A stretch of DNA of 64,000 bases, from NCBI GenBank assembly GCA_029582165.1, contig CM055874.1:43779883-43843882 (forward strand), given 5' to 3'. Below the pieces are notes generated by a model. The model saw only the letters and a list, made by a program, of their open reading frames with translations. It was not told the origin of the DNA and did no database searches. Shown here one piece after another: positions 1-11,158 of this stretch. The position numbers were made by a program, and so were the translations under genes. The DNA is from Portulaca oleracea (taxonomy: Eukaryota; Streptophyta; Magnoliopsida; Caryophyllales; Portulacaceae). The first letter of the stretch is position 1; each line of letters opens with the position of its first letter.

Positions 1-34
1 AACAACACAAGGAGAGAATAACGGAGCAAGGTAC

Positions 35-493
35 CTTCTTTAGGCCAGGAACGATGGCAGACAAAGCAATGAATCTCTGGCTGAGTTTTTCGCGGCGTTT
101 CCTCTCAGCTATGATATGTTCCTTTGAGGCTTGAGCTAACCTGTCAGAGCTGCTGCTGCTGCTACTTTTCCTAGCAACATGGGGGCTATCAACAAGATAC
201 CCATGATTATTCGGTAATTGGGAAGCAAGCATATCGGATGGGAAGGAAACAGGAGATGCCTCTTCTTTTGGGGTGACAAGGCAAGGCAATTGGGTTGAAT
301 TGGCAAAAGACATGATGTTGTTGGAAGAGTCTTGAGGATCAGTTTGCATGGATACTCTGCAACTAATCAGAGGTTGTTCGTTAGATCCAAGATGCTGGAA
401 GTTGTTGCCATATGATGCTAAAAATGGTTGCTTCATCATTTCTTCATATGGGTTGACTTGTAATTCATGATGAATGAAGCCAACATCTTCCAT
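35..493 (-). CDS. bHLH transcription factor exon (bHLH18/19/25, NAI1-like), partial
   Basis: This exon encodes about 153 residues of a plant basic helix-loop-helix regulator. Seen in the sequence: an acidic, Asn-rich N-terminal part, a Ser run (about residues 106-111), then the basic region and helix 1 with HIIAERKRREKLSQRF and IALSAIVPGLKK. The H-E-R triad for E-box binding is present. A GT donor follows the final Lys-Lys codon (exon ends at 35, intron starts at 34), the usual intron position for this subgroup, so helix 2 and the C-terminal ACT-like region lie beyond the left edge. A good acceptor (TATGCAG) ends at 497, three bases upstream of the ATG. This exon may therefore be exon 2, and its GMED-like start resembles the second exon of relatives, so the true start codon may be further right. 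Relatives act in the nucleus, some in ER-body or defence gene regulation; the role here is unknown. Confidence 0.85.
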
Positions 494-496
494 TCC

Positions 497-1407
497 CTGC
501 ATATATAAAACACTATTCAGATCAATGACTTTTCCATCTCTTCAAAGCAACTGAACCCCTAATATCATTACAGATTTCATCCAACTGGGGTGTTAGGATA
601 TTCAACTATACATGGCTTTTCCAACGACACATTCAACGTTGGATCTCGCTTATTTTATCAAACTCATGGTGTTCATCATTTGCATAATTCCACACAACAA
701 AACAAGGAATGACGACTTTTCACCATGAATATAGTACTGGAAACCCAGATCACATATTAAATTACCAGATCATTGTAGCCTCTAAACATTGAAACCATAC
801 TTTTCAGCAGAAGAGAGAGAGAGATTATGGTAGCTAGTGCTAATACTGCATGTACTCAGCTGGGAATTTATTGGTGCTAGGTATTCTAGATGTCAAGGTG
901 TGAAGTGGTTAGAAGCGAATCAATGTAGAGTGAAATGGATGATTGTGAAGGTAATATTCCTGTTGAATCTTAGTAGGTAATCTCATAAATAAAAAATTAT
1001 CAATTAGGTGATGGTTCATGTGATTAACGTGTAGCTAAATATGATTAGCGGTTTAATCCCAGCTAGTCGTTGAATTTTCAAGCTTGCTAGTTGTTATTAA
1101 GGCAAAGTCGTACTAAACGCGGCCAACCACACATTCTTCACACGCGCCATAACTATTGTCTAGTGCCTTTTATGGTATGGGAAAGGGAATCTATATTTAT
1201 GTTAGAAGGTTCTATCATTATTGAAAATATTTTTCAATTATGACAATTAAAAAATATTTTTTATTTTTAAAAAATTAAAATTAATATATATTGATAAAAT
1301 TATTTGTTATATAAATAATATTATTACTAATCCTTTATTTTGTCAAACAACATAGCTATTTAGATTGTTGTTAGCAAGTTGTGAGAGTGATGGTTATAAT
1401 AAGTTAC
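497..1407. other. bHLH upstream region: intron or promoter
   Basis: No convincing coding sequence is seen. The part next to 497 is probably an intron or 5' leader of the minus-strand bHLH gene, because a splice acceptor lies at 497. A short GA run sits near 811-822. Right of about 1190 the DNA becomes strongly AT-rich. Confidence 0.4.
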
Positions 1408-1600
1408 TCCCTCCGTCCCATATTAATTGACATATTTGAAAAAATTTCACATATCAATGTTTAACTAAAAAAAACTACCCATATAATTAAATAACAGTAT
1501 TTTCCAATGTATTTTTTCGGATACTAAGGCGTAGGTAGTGAGAGAATGTGAGTAGAAATAGTTTTTATTAATTGAAAAAGTAAAAACAATATGGGACACA
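1408..1600. mobile_element. Degraded Stowaway-like MITE
   Basis: The left end carries the Stowaway-type terminal motif CTCCCTCCGTCCCATATTAA preceded by TTA. The right end keeps only the inner part (CAATATGGGAC, complementary to GTCCCATATTG) and lacks the CGGAGGGAG tip. AT-rich interior, no coding capacity. The right boundary is uncertain. Confidence 0.45.
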
Positions 1601-1629
1601 TAAAATTATATTATAAATAAAGCACATTA

Positions 1630-2306
<677 letters not shown>

Positions 2307-2439
2307 TATATACATATATTGAAAATATTAGAAAGTATTATATATAAGTAAATCTTAATTTGTCTTTTTAGAATTATAAATAAAAATATTCTATAATAAC
2401 TTATATGCATTCTTGTATATGTATTTTCAACAACAGGTG

Positions 2440-3127
2440 TGTAAGGCTCAGATACCCTTGTGAGGCTCTGATACCACTTGCTAGGGAAAAATATAATAGC
2501 AAGGTAACAGCGGAAGCGAAATAAATCGAATTGAGATGACGGAAATTACGACAAAATTCAGGAACAAAATATTAAGAGCGGCAAAAGAACACAACCACAA
2601 GGTTTACGTGGGAAACCGAAGAACTCGGGGAAAAACCCACGGACGGCGACAACCAGAAAACAATCCACTATGAGAAAAAAGGAGTACAACCTGATCACTA
2701 TCACAGGGTGTGATGCGATCCATAACAGAGGAGATTACTATCACAATCTCTCTCACTCACAACTCACAATCTTTCTCTCTCGGGATATAATTGGGATCGA
2801 AAATATTGGCGAGACCTTTTTCCCTCTCAGTATTTTCTCCCTCTGACTCTCTATAACTCAATCATTGTTCGCCGTACTCGACGATGCCAAGTGTCGTGCG
2901 CCATGCGCCGCACGTCGGGCCGTGAAATAAAGTGGAGAATACTGAACCCTATTTATATGAAAAACTCTCTATAAACCTAACTTGACTCCCACTCCAATTA
3001 GATTTAAAATCTAATACAATCAGGAAACCCAACATATTGAGGAAACCTAAATAATATCCTAATACAATTAGGAAACAAATAAATGCGGGATCAAGAGATT
3101 TGGTGATTTTAGGACACTTTCCTAACA
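2440..3127 (-). repeat. Copia 3' LTR (minus orientation)
   Basis: 688 bp, nearly identical to 3882-4568. TG...CA termini in minus orientation. The last roughly 40 bases (2440-2479) contain AGTGGTATCAGAGCC, a primer-site-like sequence lying inside the LTR rather than after it. Confidence 0.88.
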
Positions 3128-3228
3128 AACTCCACCTTTGACTAAAATCAACGAATCATCGGTCTAAATAAACATTTTGACTGTCGCCATCAACACGCCC
3201 CAACACAAGGCGTAGCCCTGCAGGGCAC

Positions 3229-3846
3229 TCAAGCGGTAAACATCATATACCATTGCCTGGATGCCTGTTTGAGACCACCTGTGCTGTTTGAGACTGCCTC
3301 TGCAGTTCTCGTCACTGTAGACCCCTGTAGGGTATATAGGCTGCCCTTCCTGACTCTCTTCATCCGAACCATAGAACCCCTGCACGCTTTTGGGACACCA
3401 TCTTCTGTTTCGTACCTGCAACCGTTAACCTCAACACAGTTTGTTGTATCAGTTTTGGTGCGGTTATCCTTACTACCCTGCTCCTGGTCTTTCAGATTTC
3501 TCCAACAGTCACTCTCTACATGACTCTTCTTGTGCACCCAATCTTCAGTATAACGTGCTGGTCTCCTGATCTCCCTCCTGGGACGATCCCTTTCCATGCG
3601 CGGTTCTTCCTCCACATGAGGAACATCAGGCTCATCAACCTGAATTGTTTGAGCAGCAACCTGCTCCACCTCGAATTCAGACTGCCCTGGTTCTCTTTCT
3701 TTGACCCTTTCTGAAGTTCGCGTCGCTCATCGTTACATCAGTCTCCGTATAGGGATACTCAACATCTCTTACACCGTGCTAAATCAAGGACCGCCTTCAA
3801 CTGCAGTCTTCCTGTTCCCTCGAATTTCGGAATTTCAAACTTCATG
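3229..3846 (-). pseudogene. Copia gag-pol remnant with rearranged domain order
   Basis: A minus-strand ATG at 3846 opens with MKFEIPKFEGTG, the characteristic Copia Gag start, but hits a stop after about 28 codons. A second open frame (3669 to 3229, 146 codons) contains, in order: an acidic stretch with RREIRRPARY, known from the integrase/RT hinge; a zinc-knuckle-like piece (HVESDCW); a GAG-pre-integrase piece (KGSLYTLQGSTVT); and an RT piece (GLKQASRQWY). In an intact Copia element the zinc knuckle and pre-integrase pieces precede the hinge, so this is a patchwork and not a simple deletion. No catalytic protease, integrase or RT motif survives. Confidence 0.75.
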
Positions 3847-3867
3847 ATTGAAGACATCTCCCCCTTG

Positions 3868-3879
3868 CTCTGATACCAC
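3868..3879 (-). other. Primer binding site, tRNA-Met type
   Basis: On the minus strand this reads TGGTATCAGAGC, two bases after the end of the 5' LTR (3882). It matches the usual Copia primer site complementary to the 3' end of initiator tRNA-Met. Confidence 0.85.
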
Positions 3880-3881
3880 TT

Positions 3882-4568
3882 GTAAGGTTCAGATACCCTT
3901 GTGAGACTTTGATACCACTTGTTAGGGAAAAATATAATAGCAAGGTAACAGCGGAAGCGAAATAAATCGAATTGAGATGACGGAAATTACGACAAAATTC
4001 AGGAACAAAATATTAAGAGCGATAAAAGAACACAACCACAAGGTTTACGTGGGAAACCGAAGAACTCGGAGAAAAACCCACGGACGGCGACAACCAGAAA
4101 ACAATCCACTATGAGAAAGAAGGAGTACAACCTGATCACTATCACAGGGTGTGATGTGATCCATAACAGAGGAGATTACTATCACAATCTCTCTCATTCA
4201 CAACTCAATCTTTCTCTCTCGGGATATAATTGGAATCGAAAATATTGGTGAGACCTTTTTCCCTCTCAATATTTTCTCCCTCTCAGACTCTCTATAACTC
4301 GATCATTGTTCGCCGTACTCGACGACGCCAAGTGTCGTGCGCCATGCGCCGCACGTCGGGCCGTGAAATAAAGTGGAGAATACTGAACCCTATTTATATG
4401 AAAAACTCTCTATAAACCTAACTTGACTCCCATTCCAATTAGATTTAAAATCTAATATAATCAGGAAACCCAACATATTGAGAAAACCTAAATAATATCC
4501 TAATACAATTAGGAAACAAATAAATGCGGGATCAAGAGAGTTGGTGATTTTAGGACACTTTCCTAACA
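3882..4568 (-). repeat. Copia 5' LTR (minus orientation)
   Basis: 687 bp with TG...CA ends, nearly identical to 2440-3127. It includes the same internal primer-site-like copy near 3899-3918, here mutated to TGGTATCAAAG. Confidence 0.88.
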
Positions 4569-4733
4569 GGTGTTTTATTATTATCCATACACCGTACGGA
4601 TTTAAGTACTCGTATTTCTAATAGCATGGTAACTTGGAACTAGATGTGACAGATTTAATACAGTATTAGTCAGACAAGTTTCTTGCAAGGTTGCTTCCTT
4701 AAGGAGCTCGGGCCTTTATAAAGGAAAGAAAAA

Positions 4734-4953
4734 ATGCTCTACAGGTTCAAAGTCCGTCATGATGATGTTTTAGAGATTAGTACTGAGGCTTTGGAGGTTT
4801 CCATGGATTTACTTGGATAAATTGGACGACGAGGCTCGCAGAGCGGCAAAGGTTGGTTGTAAATTGGGTGTCATCCGGGATGATGAAGAAATTGCTTTGA
4901 AAAAATTTAGAGACGACTTGCTGGAAGAAAAGAAGGCTAAAGTGAAGATTTAA
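4734..4953 (+). pseudogene. Broken small gene fragment of unknown family
   Basis: An ATG at 4734 opens a frame (MLYRFKVRHDDVLEISTEAL...) that stops near 4818. A second frame overlaps it from 4774 and runs to a TAA at 4951-4953, encoding a charged, helix-rich tail (LDDEARRAAKVGCKLG..., ...EEIALKKFRDDLLEEKK). One frameshift would join them into a protein of about 70 residues. Codon content looks protein-like compared with the AT-rich flanks. I do not recognise the family. It could be a retrocopied gene end or a transposon fragment. Confidence 0.35.
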
Positions 4954-6302
4954 ATTTGTTTCGGTTGTTTTTTGCTTCGTAAGTTGATCGATTTTGTCGT
5001 TTTTGCTGCGTTTCTTTTGTCTGTATTATTTATGGTTGTTGTAATATTTGACTCGTTTTTGGGCTGCAAATAATAAAAAAAAAATCATTAATATGCTCAA
5101 TACAGAGCCAACTTCTCTTTCCCTTTTTCTTTTTTTTTTTTTGTTTTTGAACGACCAAAGCCAACTTATATTGTCGTGTACCAACGTAGAAATCAAATCG
5201 AAAACTCAAGATCTTTGACCACTAAATTACGCATTAATTTGTTACGTTGTGACGTACATTTATTGGGAGGGAGGACTTAGAAAGAAAAATGTCCAAGGTT
5301 TCCCTTTCGATTCACTTTGGTAAGTACCGGCCATACATTACCTTTTTCCTGTTAGTTGGGTGTTATATTGAAATGTAAATGGTGTGATGGTGTCTCTCTA
5401 CTGCAATGCAAATATGAATTATGCACCTCATGATTTTCTCTATTACTGTTGAAAATTGTCAATAATAATATTAATGAGCATTGATAATGTATCTCATTAA
5501 TGACAGCTAACAAGTGTAAATGAATACTAGTATGTAGTAAATTATTTTTTTTCTTTATGGGACCTTATTTAAATAAATAGTACTTTCGATTATCTATTAT
5601 CATGATTCAACCACACTTATTAGTTCTACTGTTACCGTCAATTAAAGCATGTTTTAAGGTAGTTGTCTTTTGACACAAAAAAATATTTAATGAGTCAAAC
5701 GTTAATATTAACAAAGTAAGATTAAAAAAATATGCAATTTATTAAAAGAATTCATAATCAAGTTAACATAAATAAGAATATAAACCATGAATTTTTATAC
5801 TTCTATATATATCGTCCTATCATAATAATATTTAAAGGTCAACAAGGAAAAATAAGATTAGTTTACACAATATTTTCCAAATACTTTGTAAAATATGGGG
5901 TCTATGGACCCACTAATAAAAAATTATATATTTTATATGTATATAATTATTAGGTAATATATATGTTTATAGAAATTGGATCAGATAAAAATTAATTTTT
6001 AATATTCTTTAAATTACTATATTTTGAGGTAGTAATGTTTGCATATAAAATAGATTTTCTCATATAATAATAATTAGTCAATGACAAAAAATAATGACTA
6101 TATACAAATAAAATAAATTTTATTTTATATAAAGGTTCATCACCCCATATTTTTTGCGAGTGGCTCCACCACTAATTAAGATAACATTTCTCCATAAATT
6201 TACACAAAATTTTCCATGTACTATGTGATAGGTATATACAGTATAATTTTCTAAGTACAGTGTGATAAGCTTCCTGAAGAGCTTTCTATAAAATAATGAC
6301 GG
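4954..6302. other. AT-rich intergenic DNA
   Basis: No gene seen. The first 130 bases could be the 3' UTR of the preceding fragment (TAATAAAAAAAAAAT at about 5070). The rest is AT-rich with short homopolymers and no convincing ORF. Confidence 0.5.
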
Positions 6303-6663
6303 GAAATTGGATTTAAATAATCTGAACTTTGGGTCATAGTAGACTTAATTATAATCTGAACTTTAGATTTGATTATGAATAATCTGAACTTTAGGCCCCT
6401 TGGATTCTATAACACGCCACCCAATTAAGTTCAATTTAACTCGGTGGCGGAATGATGTAGCGGTAGTGGCATGTACCTGGCATTAGGTGTGTCATGCGAC
6501 CGTCGTCACGTTATCCCGCCACCAAGTTAAGTTGAACTTAATTGAGTGGCGTGTTATTAGAATCCAAGGAGCCCAAAGTTCAGATTATTCATAATCAAAT
6601 CTAAAGTTTAGATTATTAAGTCTACTATAACCTAAAAAGTTCAAATTCTTTAAATCTAATTTC
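6303..6663. mobile_element. Fold-back MITE, about 360 bp, nearly palindromic
   Basis: The two halves are inverted copies of about 150 bases with roughly 10 percent mismatches; the left contains TTTGATTATGAATAATCTGA and CACGCCACCCAATTAAGTTC, and the right their complements. Only about 50 bases in the centre (near 6465-6515) are unpaired. Transcribed, this would form a long hairpin and could feed small-RNA pathways. No coding capacity. The target duplication could not be read with confidence. Confidence 0.85.
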
Positions 6664-7306
6664 GTATTAATGAATATCACGAGGATGTATAATTATTTTG
6701 TTATCTATCACAAAGATCTATAATTATAAGATAGGTTGTATATATGCATTTACACAATATCTGTCCTTGTCTCTTCTACATATAACGCACAGTGCTTTCT
6801 TTTCTTTTAATTTCTAACATAGTGAAATGGTATATCATTTTACAATGTAAGCAAATAGGAAGAAAATATGACAGATTGTATGACATGTAGGAGAGAAAGA
6901 AAAGGTTGAAATCAATTTTATGAAATATATTCCATTAATTATACATTCCCAATAATATTATTGAAATTATATTGTAAAACTTGATCTTTAGTACGTCCAC
7001 ATATCTCTAGGCTTTTGCATTTTGGAAAGTGTTTATTTTTGGACCTGGAGTTTTGTAGGTTGACCCGTGTCATGTTCTTTTTTTTTTCTTCCCATATTTG
7101 AATTTCTCTTCTGATTGTCGTCAAATTTTAGGAATGAGGTTAACTGATCGATATTGAAGCTATAATTTATCTCTATTATTCATGTTGAAGTTACTTAGAC
7201 TCTTAAGTACCCTACGACTCCTCCTATAGTTACTTGGGAATAACCCAAAACTTTAGGTCCAAGGGTCAAATACAAATTAATTACAAAGGGAATGATAGAT
7301 ATATAA
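6664..7306. other. AT-rich intergenic DNA
   Basis: No gene, RNA gene or recognisable repeat was seen. Short open frames on the minus strand lack protein-like composition. Confidence 0.5.
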
Positions 7307-7308
7307 TA

Positions 7309-7580
7309 CTCCCTCCGTCCCTTTTAAGTGTCAATTTTTCTAACTACCTTGTCCCTTTTTATTTGTCAATTTTACAATTCCAATAATCAAAATACCCAAA
7401 TTACCCTTAATTAATGGATTTGAGTTTTATTTACCTTTTAAAATTCTCCTTCATTACTCTCTTTACATTGAAATTAGTGGAAGGGTATATTTGTCCATAC
7501 ACAAACTTTTTACTCTGTTTCCAATGAGCATTGGTTTTGTAAAGTTAGGTAATGTGACACTTAAAAAGGGACGGAGGGAG
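7309..7580. mobile_element. Stowaway MITE
   Basis: Ends are CTCCCTCCGTCCCTTTTAAG and its inverted copy (CTTAAAAAGGGACGGAGGGAG), directly flanked by TA on both sides (7307-7308 and 7581-7582). The 272-bp size, AT-rich interior and TA duplication are diagnostic of Stowaway elements mobilised by mariner-type transposases. Confidence 0.93.
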
Positions 7581-7582
7581 TA

Positions 7583-8316
7583 TAACCATTACAAAGTGTA
7601 TACCTATAACCATGACCATTGCATGAGGAAGATAGTCAGTAAATAGGAAATAATAAGCAAAGATAACCTAAATTGCAAATGGAATAAGAAAGTTTGAGTT
7701 TTTTTTATTCAACAAGCAGACCTTCAACTCCAAAAAGACAAATATTAAAAATCAAAAATCTTGAAAATAAATATTCGTATCATACAAGGGCAACCAAAAT
7801 GCAAGAATTAAGCCCTTCAAATTACTTAAATTATGATGGTTTTTTTTTTAATATGAAAACATAAGTTAGGGTTTTTTTAATGTTGATGATTTAAATTTTA
7901 AAGAGTTGGCTTAAATTAATCATTGAGTAGCGGTGGTGGTTGATTGGTTGGTCAAATGAAGCTCATGATGAGTTCGAGATTTGAAGTGATCTCATGAGAG
8001 CTAGATTTATTTATGAAAGTATTCTAGTCTAGCTAATAGGAATTATATTTACATAACGGTAGCTAATGTGTTATTTAGTGACAACTATAGCTCAAGTACA
8101 GTGTTGTGGTTAATTTTTTTGCAGAAGTAAACATAAAATCAAGACAGGAAAAAAAATAAAAGGCAAAGTTGAAAAAATAACTTGCATGCAGTAATAATTA
8201 AGGTTATACTAGTATATTATATCTTTTAAGATATACTCCAATATCTTTCTAAACAAAAAAGACAGCTTTATAACTCACCGTAATATGCAAGATGAGTACA
8301 TGACCAATAAAGATAA
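7583..8316. other. Intergenic DNA with a possible SINE-like patch
   Basis: No coding sequence. Around 7925-7990 the plus strand has a TAGCGGTGGTGG stretch followed about 35 bases later by GAGTTCGAGATTTG, loosely resembling RNA polymerase III A and B boxes of tRNA-derived SINEs. This is weak. Confidence 0.3.
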
Positions 8317-8319
8317 TAA

Positions 8320-9065
8320 GTGCCTGTTTGGCCTAATTTCTAAAAAAGTGTTTTTGCTTTCTATAAACAGTTTTTATAAAAGCTATTTTTGAAGAGACTG
8401 TGAAGTGTTTGGCCTAGCTTATGATATAAGTGATTTTACTAAATTAAAGTGTTTGGCCTAACTTATGATATAGTGCTTTTATTAAATTTAAATGGTTAGC
8501 TTAACTTTTAAAAATTATCATGTATTTTTTTGGAGTAAAATTATCATATGATTATTTACATTTTCTTTTTTATTCATTTTTCAACATATTATCAAATTTT
8601 AATTTTAACAATAACTATAATCGCATAGTTAAAATTATAGTTATTATTACTATTATTATTATTATTATTATTATTAGGTATTACTTAACTATACAATTCT
8701 TTAAATTAAATATTTATATATCAAAAATTTATTAATATCATATTTGCAAAGGAATTAGATAATAAAAATGTCCAACATAATATTAAAGGTTTTAAGATAA
8801 TATTAAAATATCTAAATACTATCTTTATAAGAATCAGAATATTTATTTGAAATTATGGAAACTAATCATAAGAGAATCCAATAGATTGAATAGTAATTAG
8901 TTTATAAGAAACAGAAGCAGCAATTTACTGCTTCTACTTTTGGGATTGTTTTTGGTCAAAACTGTTTTTGGAAAACAGTTATTAGCTTCTACAAAAAACA
9001 CTGTTTGGCCTAATTTGTGCTTCTTAACTCCCAAAACACTCTCAAAAGCTAGGCCAAACACCCTC
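8320..9065. mobile_element. Tourist-like (PIF/Harbinger) MITE
   Basis: The left end GTGCCTGTTTGGCCTAA and the complement of the right end (GAGGGTGTTTGGCC) form terminal inverted repeats, flanked by TAA on both sides (8317-8319, 9066-9068). Subterminal repeats of GTGTTTGGCCTA with ACTTATGATATA recur near 8405 and 8450. It is long for a MITE (746 bp) and the interior contains a TTA microsatellite (8640-8678). No coding capacity. Confidence 0.85.
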
Positions 9066-9068
9066 TAA

Positions 9069-10220
9069 ATCTATTAAAAACAATCCTCTAGTATATTTTA
9101 TTAGTAAAAGATAAAACCTCTGTTCTTTTTTTCTAACGAAAACCACCAAATTGTGGAAGAGGAAGAAATATATATATACAATTATTTATTTTGGTGCAAA
9201 AAAAGATATGATTAATTAACACAAATCGAACAGGACAAAAACAGTAGTTGAGGAAAAAATAGTACAAAAGATCTTGAGATAGAGGAAGCCGAACTACCAG
9301 TAAGAGCACTAATATTTCCAGGTTTCATGGATATATCAAAACTTGTTGACCAACGTCCTTGTTTGAACTCATTATTAAGGGCTGGAATTAGCATTATTAT
9401 TATAATACCTACTATCTCTTTTCATTTAGATTTTCCAACATTATATAAAGATAGTCATTTCTTATATATTATATCCACTTGGCCCTTTTTTATTTTATTT
9501 TTTTTGGAAATTCTATTTGGTAGGCTTTAACTTCTACCTATTTCGAGTTGTCAACCAATTTTTAAACTATATCAAGTGCGAGACTTATTTTAAAAATTAT
9601 TCCATCTCGTGAGCTTTTTCTTGTAGCGTTGTTAAAATATTGATCGCAAAACTTTCCTCCTCTCTCAATTTCGCTTAGCTCTCCCTATCAATCTCACACT
9701 CAACTTAGAATAATATCTAAAGTGTTTGACAACTAGGAATAGTTTTTAAAGTGTCTGAAAACTTGAAATAATTTTTAAAATTTTTAGAATAGCTTAAAAA
9801 ATGATTGACAACTTGAAATAAACAAAAATTGAAGTCTATCATACGAAATTTCCTTTTTTTATAATATGTAATTTTAACAGTATTTCTCTTGGGCCCCATG
9901 TTTTGGTCATCGTCTTTACAACAATTGCAATTTGCAAATAATTGCAAAATAGGTTTAAGCAAGTGTCGCTTTTATGTGAAGCTCTCATGTATATGTATGT
10001 ATATTTAATTGTGTGCTTGCTTATAATTACATAAAACCTGATTATCTATGATGCGATTTCATATTTAGCTCTGTAAAGCTCCAAAATCAGCCAGATGATC
10101 CTAAAAGATACACATATAAAACAAATCCTGGTGATGTTTCATGTGTTGAGAAAACTACAATAATAAACTTTCAATGTTACGTTGAAGGATACATTTAATT
10201 CTCTATCTCTAAGTGATGTA
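9069..10220. other. AT-rich intergenic DNA, one doubtful reading frame
   Basis: On the minus strand, 9394-9212 encodes about 60 residues (FKQGRWSTSFDISMKPGN... then a Ser-rich and hydrophobic tail). It resembles the end of a secreted, GPI-anchored protein, but no upstream exon was found. The rest shows nothing. Confidence 0.3.
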
Positions 10221-10476
10221 CTGTCTCTGTCCCATTATATTTGTCCATTTAATTAAGAGGACTAATATATATTGAAAATTGAGGTAAAAAGTATATAAAT
10301 TACCCAAATTACCCATACTTTAATTGAAGATAACAGTTGTTGGAATTGTAAGAAGTGATAAATAAATTTATTAATTAAGGGTGGAAAAGAAATTATAGTT
10401 ATTGAAATTGTAAATATGACAAATATTTTAAGACAAAGAAATTAGATAAAAGGACAAATAATTTGGGACGGATATA
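10221..10476. mobile_element. Diverged Stowaway-like MITE
   Basis: The left end CTGTCTCTGTCCCATTATAT and the complement of the right end (ATCCGTCCCAAATTATTTGT) are imperfect inverted repeats of the Stowaway type; TA precedes the left end. The interior is about 250 bp, AT-rich and non-coding. Older than the copy at 7309-7580, judging by terminal mismatches. Confidence 0.6.
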
Positions 10477-11120
10477 ATAAATGTCGATATGTCTAAGAGT
10501 TGGTGTAAGTGGGAGGTTTACACATTCCAACAAAATTGGAATTCTAGTTGCCACGGTTTATGTACGTAGTGGAAAAGTGAAAATTATTGGTGCTCCTTAA
10601 ACCTACGAACTCAATTCCCATAGAGGCTAGGGATTGGCTTAAGTCCAAATCACATTAAACTGAAATTGAAAACAATCTCATTGTTTGTAAATACAACTTA
10701 TATTAATTGAAATTGATATGGTAGAGTGAAAGCAGGCTGGTAATCGCTGGAAGATAGCAGGGACAATCGATATTCCCATGGCTATGCTGGAATGATAAAA
10801 GATGTGTATGTAATGAATTATTGAGCACTATAGCAGATCAATTGTATTTCACATTTTGGGTATAGGCGATGGGCTTTGGCCAATCCCTGCTGTTGTTTGA
10901 TCCTTTGCGCTTTTGAGCACTTTTGCTAGTAATTGAATAATGGGCTTCTGCCCTCAATTTTTCGAAAAAAAAATAAACGTTTATATATGTACAAAAAAAT
11001 TAAAGGTTTTTCATAAAGAGTTTTAATTAGTAGATCATCAGTTGAATTAGAAACGTTATAAACATGATTTAGTGTACCAAAACTATTGTGTTGTGCATTA
11101 GAATTATAAAGATTTTAAAT
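10477..11120 (+). other. Intergenic DNA with a possible LINE 3' tail
   Basis: At 10740-10976 a GC-richer stretch ends with GGGCTTCTGCCCTC followed by a run of nine A residues (about 10968). This resembles the 3' UTR and poly(A) tail of a plant L1 LINE on the plus strand. No coding part is attached, so the call is tentative. Confidence 0.3.
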
Positions 11121-11158
11121 TTTTTTTTATAAGTAGTGACCACTTAGCCCAGTTTTAC

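Larger units (their letters stand above)
2440..4568 (-). mobile_element. Compact Ty1/copia LTR retrotransposon (non-autonomous), minus orientation
   Basis: Two near-identical direct repeats of about 688 bp flank a 754-bp interior. Read on the minus strand, each repeat starts TGTTAGGAAAGTGTCC and ends CCTTACA. The element is flanked by GGTG(T) on both sides (2436-2440 and 4569-4573), fitting a target duplication with one ambiguous base. A tRNA-Met-type primer site (TGGTATCAGAGC) follows the 5' LTR, and a purine-rich tract (AAAGGTGGAGTT) precedes the 3' LTR. The high LTR similarity implies a fairly recent insertion. With so small an interior it cannot encode its own proteins and must have moved in trans. 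Confidence 0.9.

Noticed and set aside
9212..9394. Minus-strand frame of 60 residues with a Ser-rich, hydrophobic end, like a GPI-anchored protein tail
   Set aside because: No upstream exon, no recognisable domain and AT-rich context; mentioned only within the gap entry.
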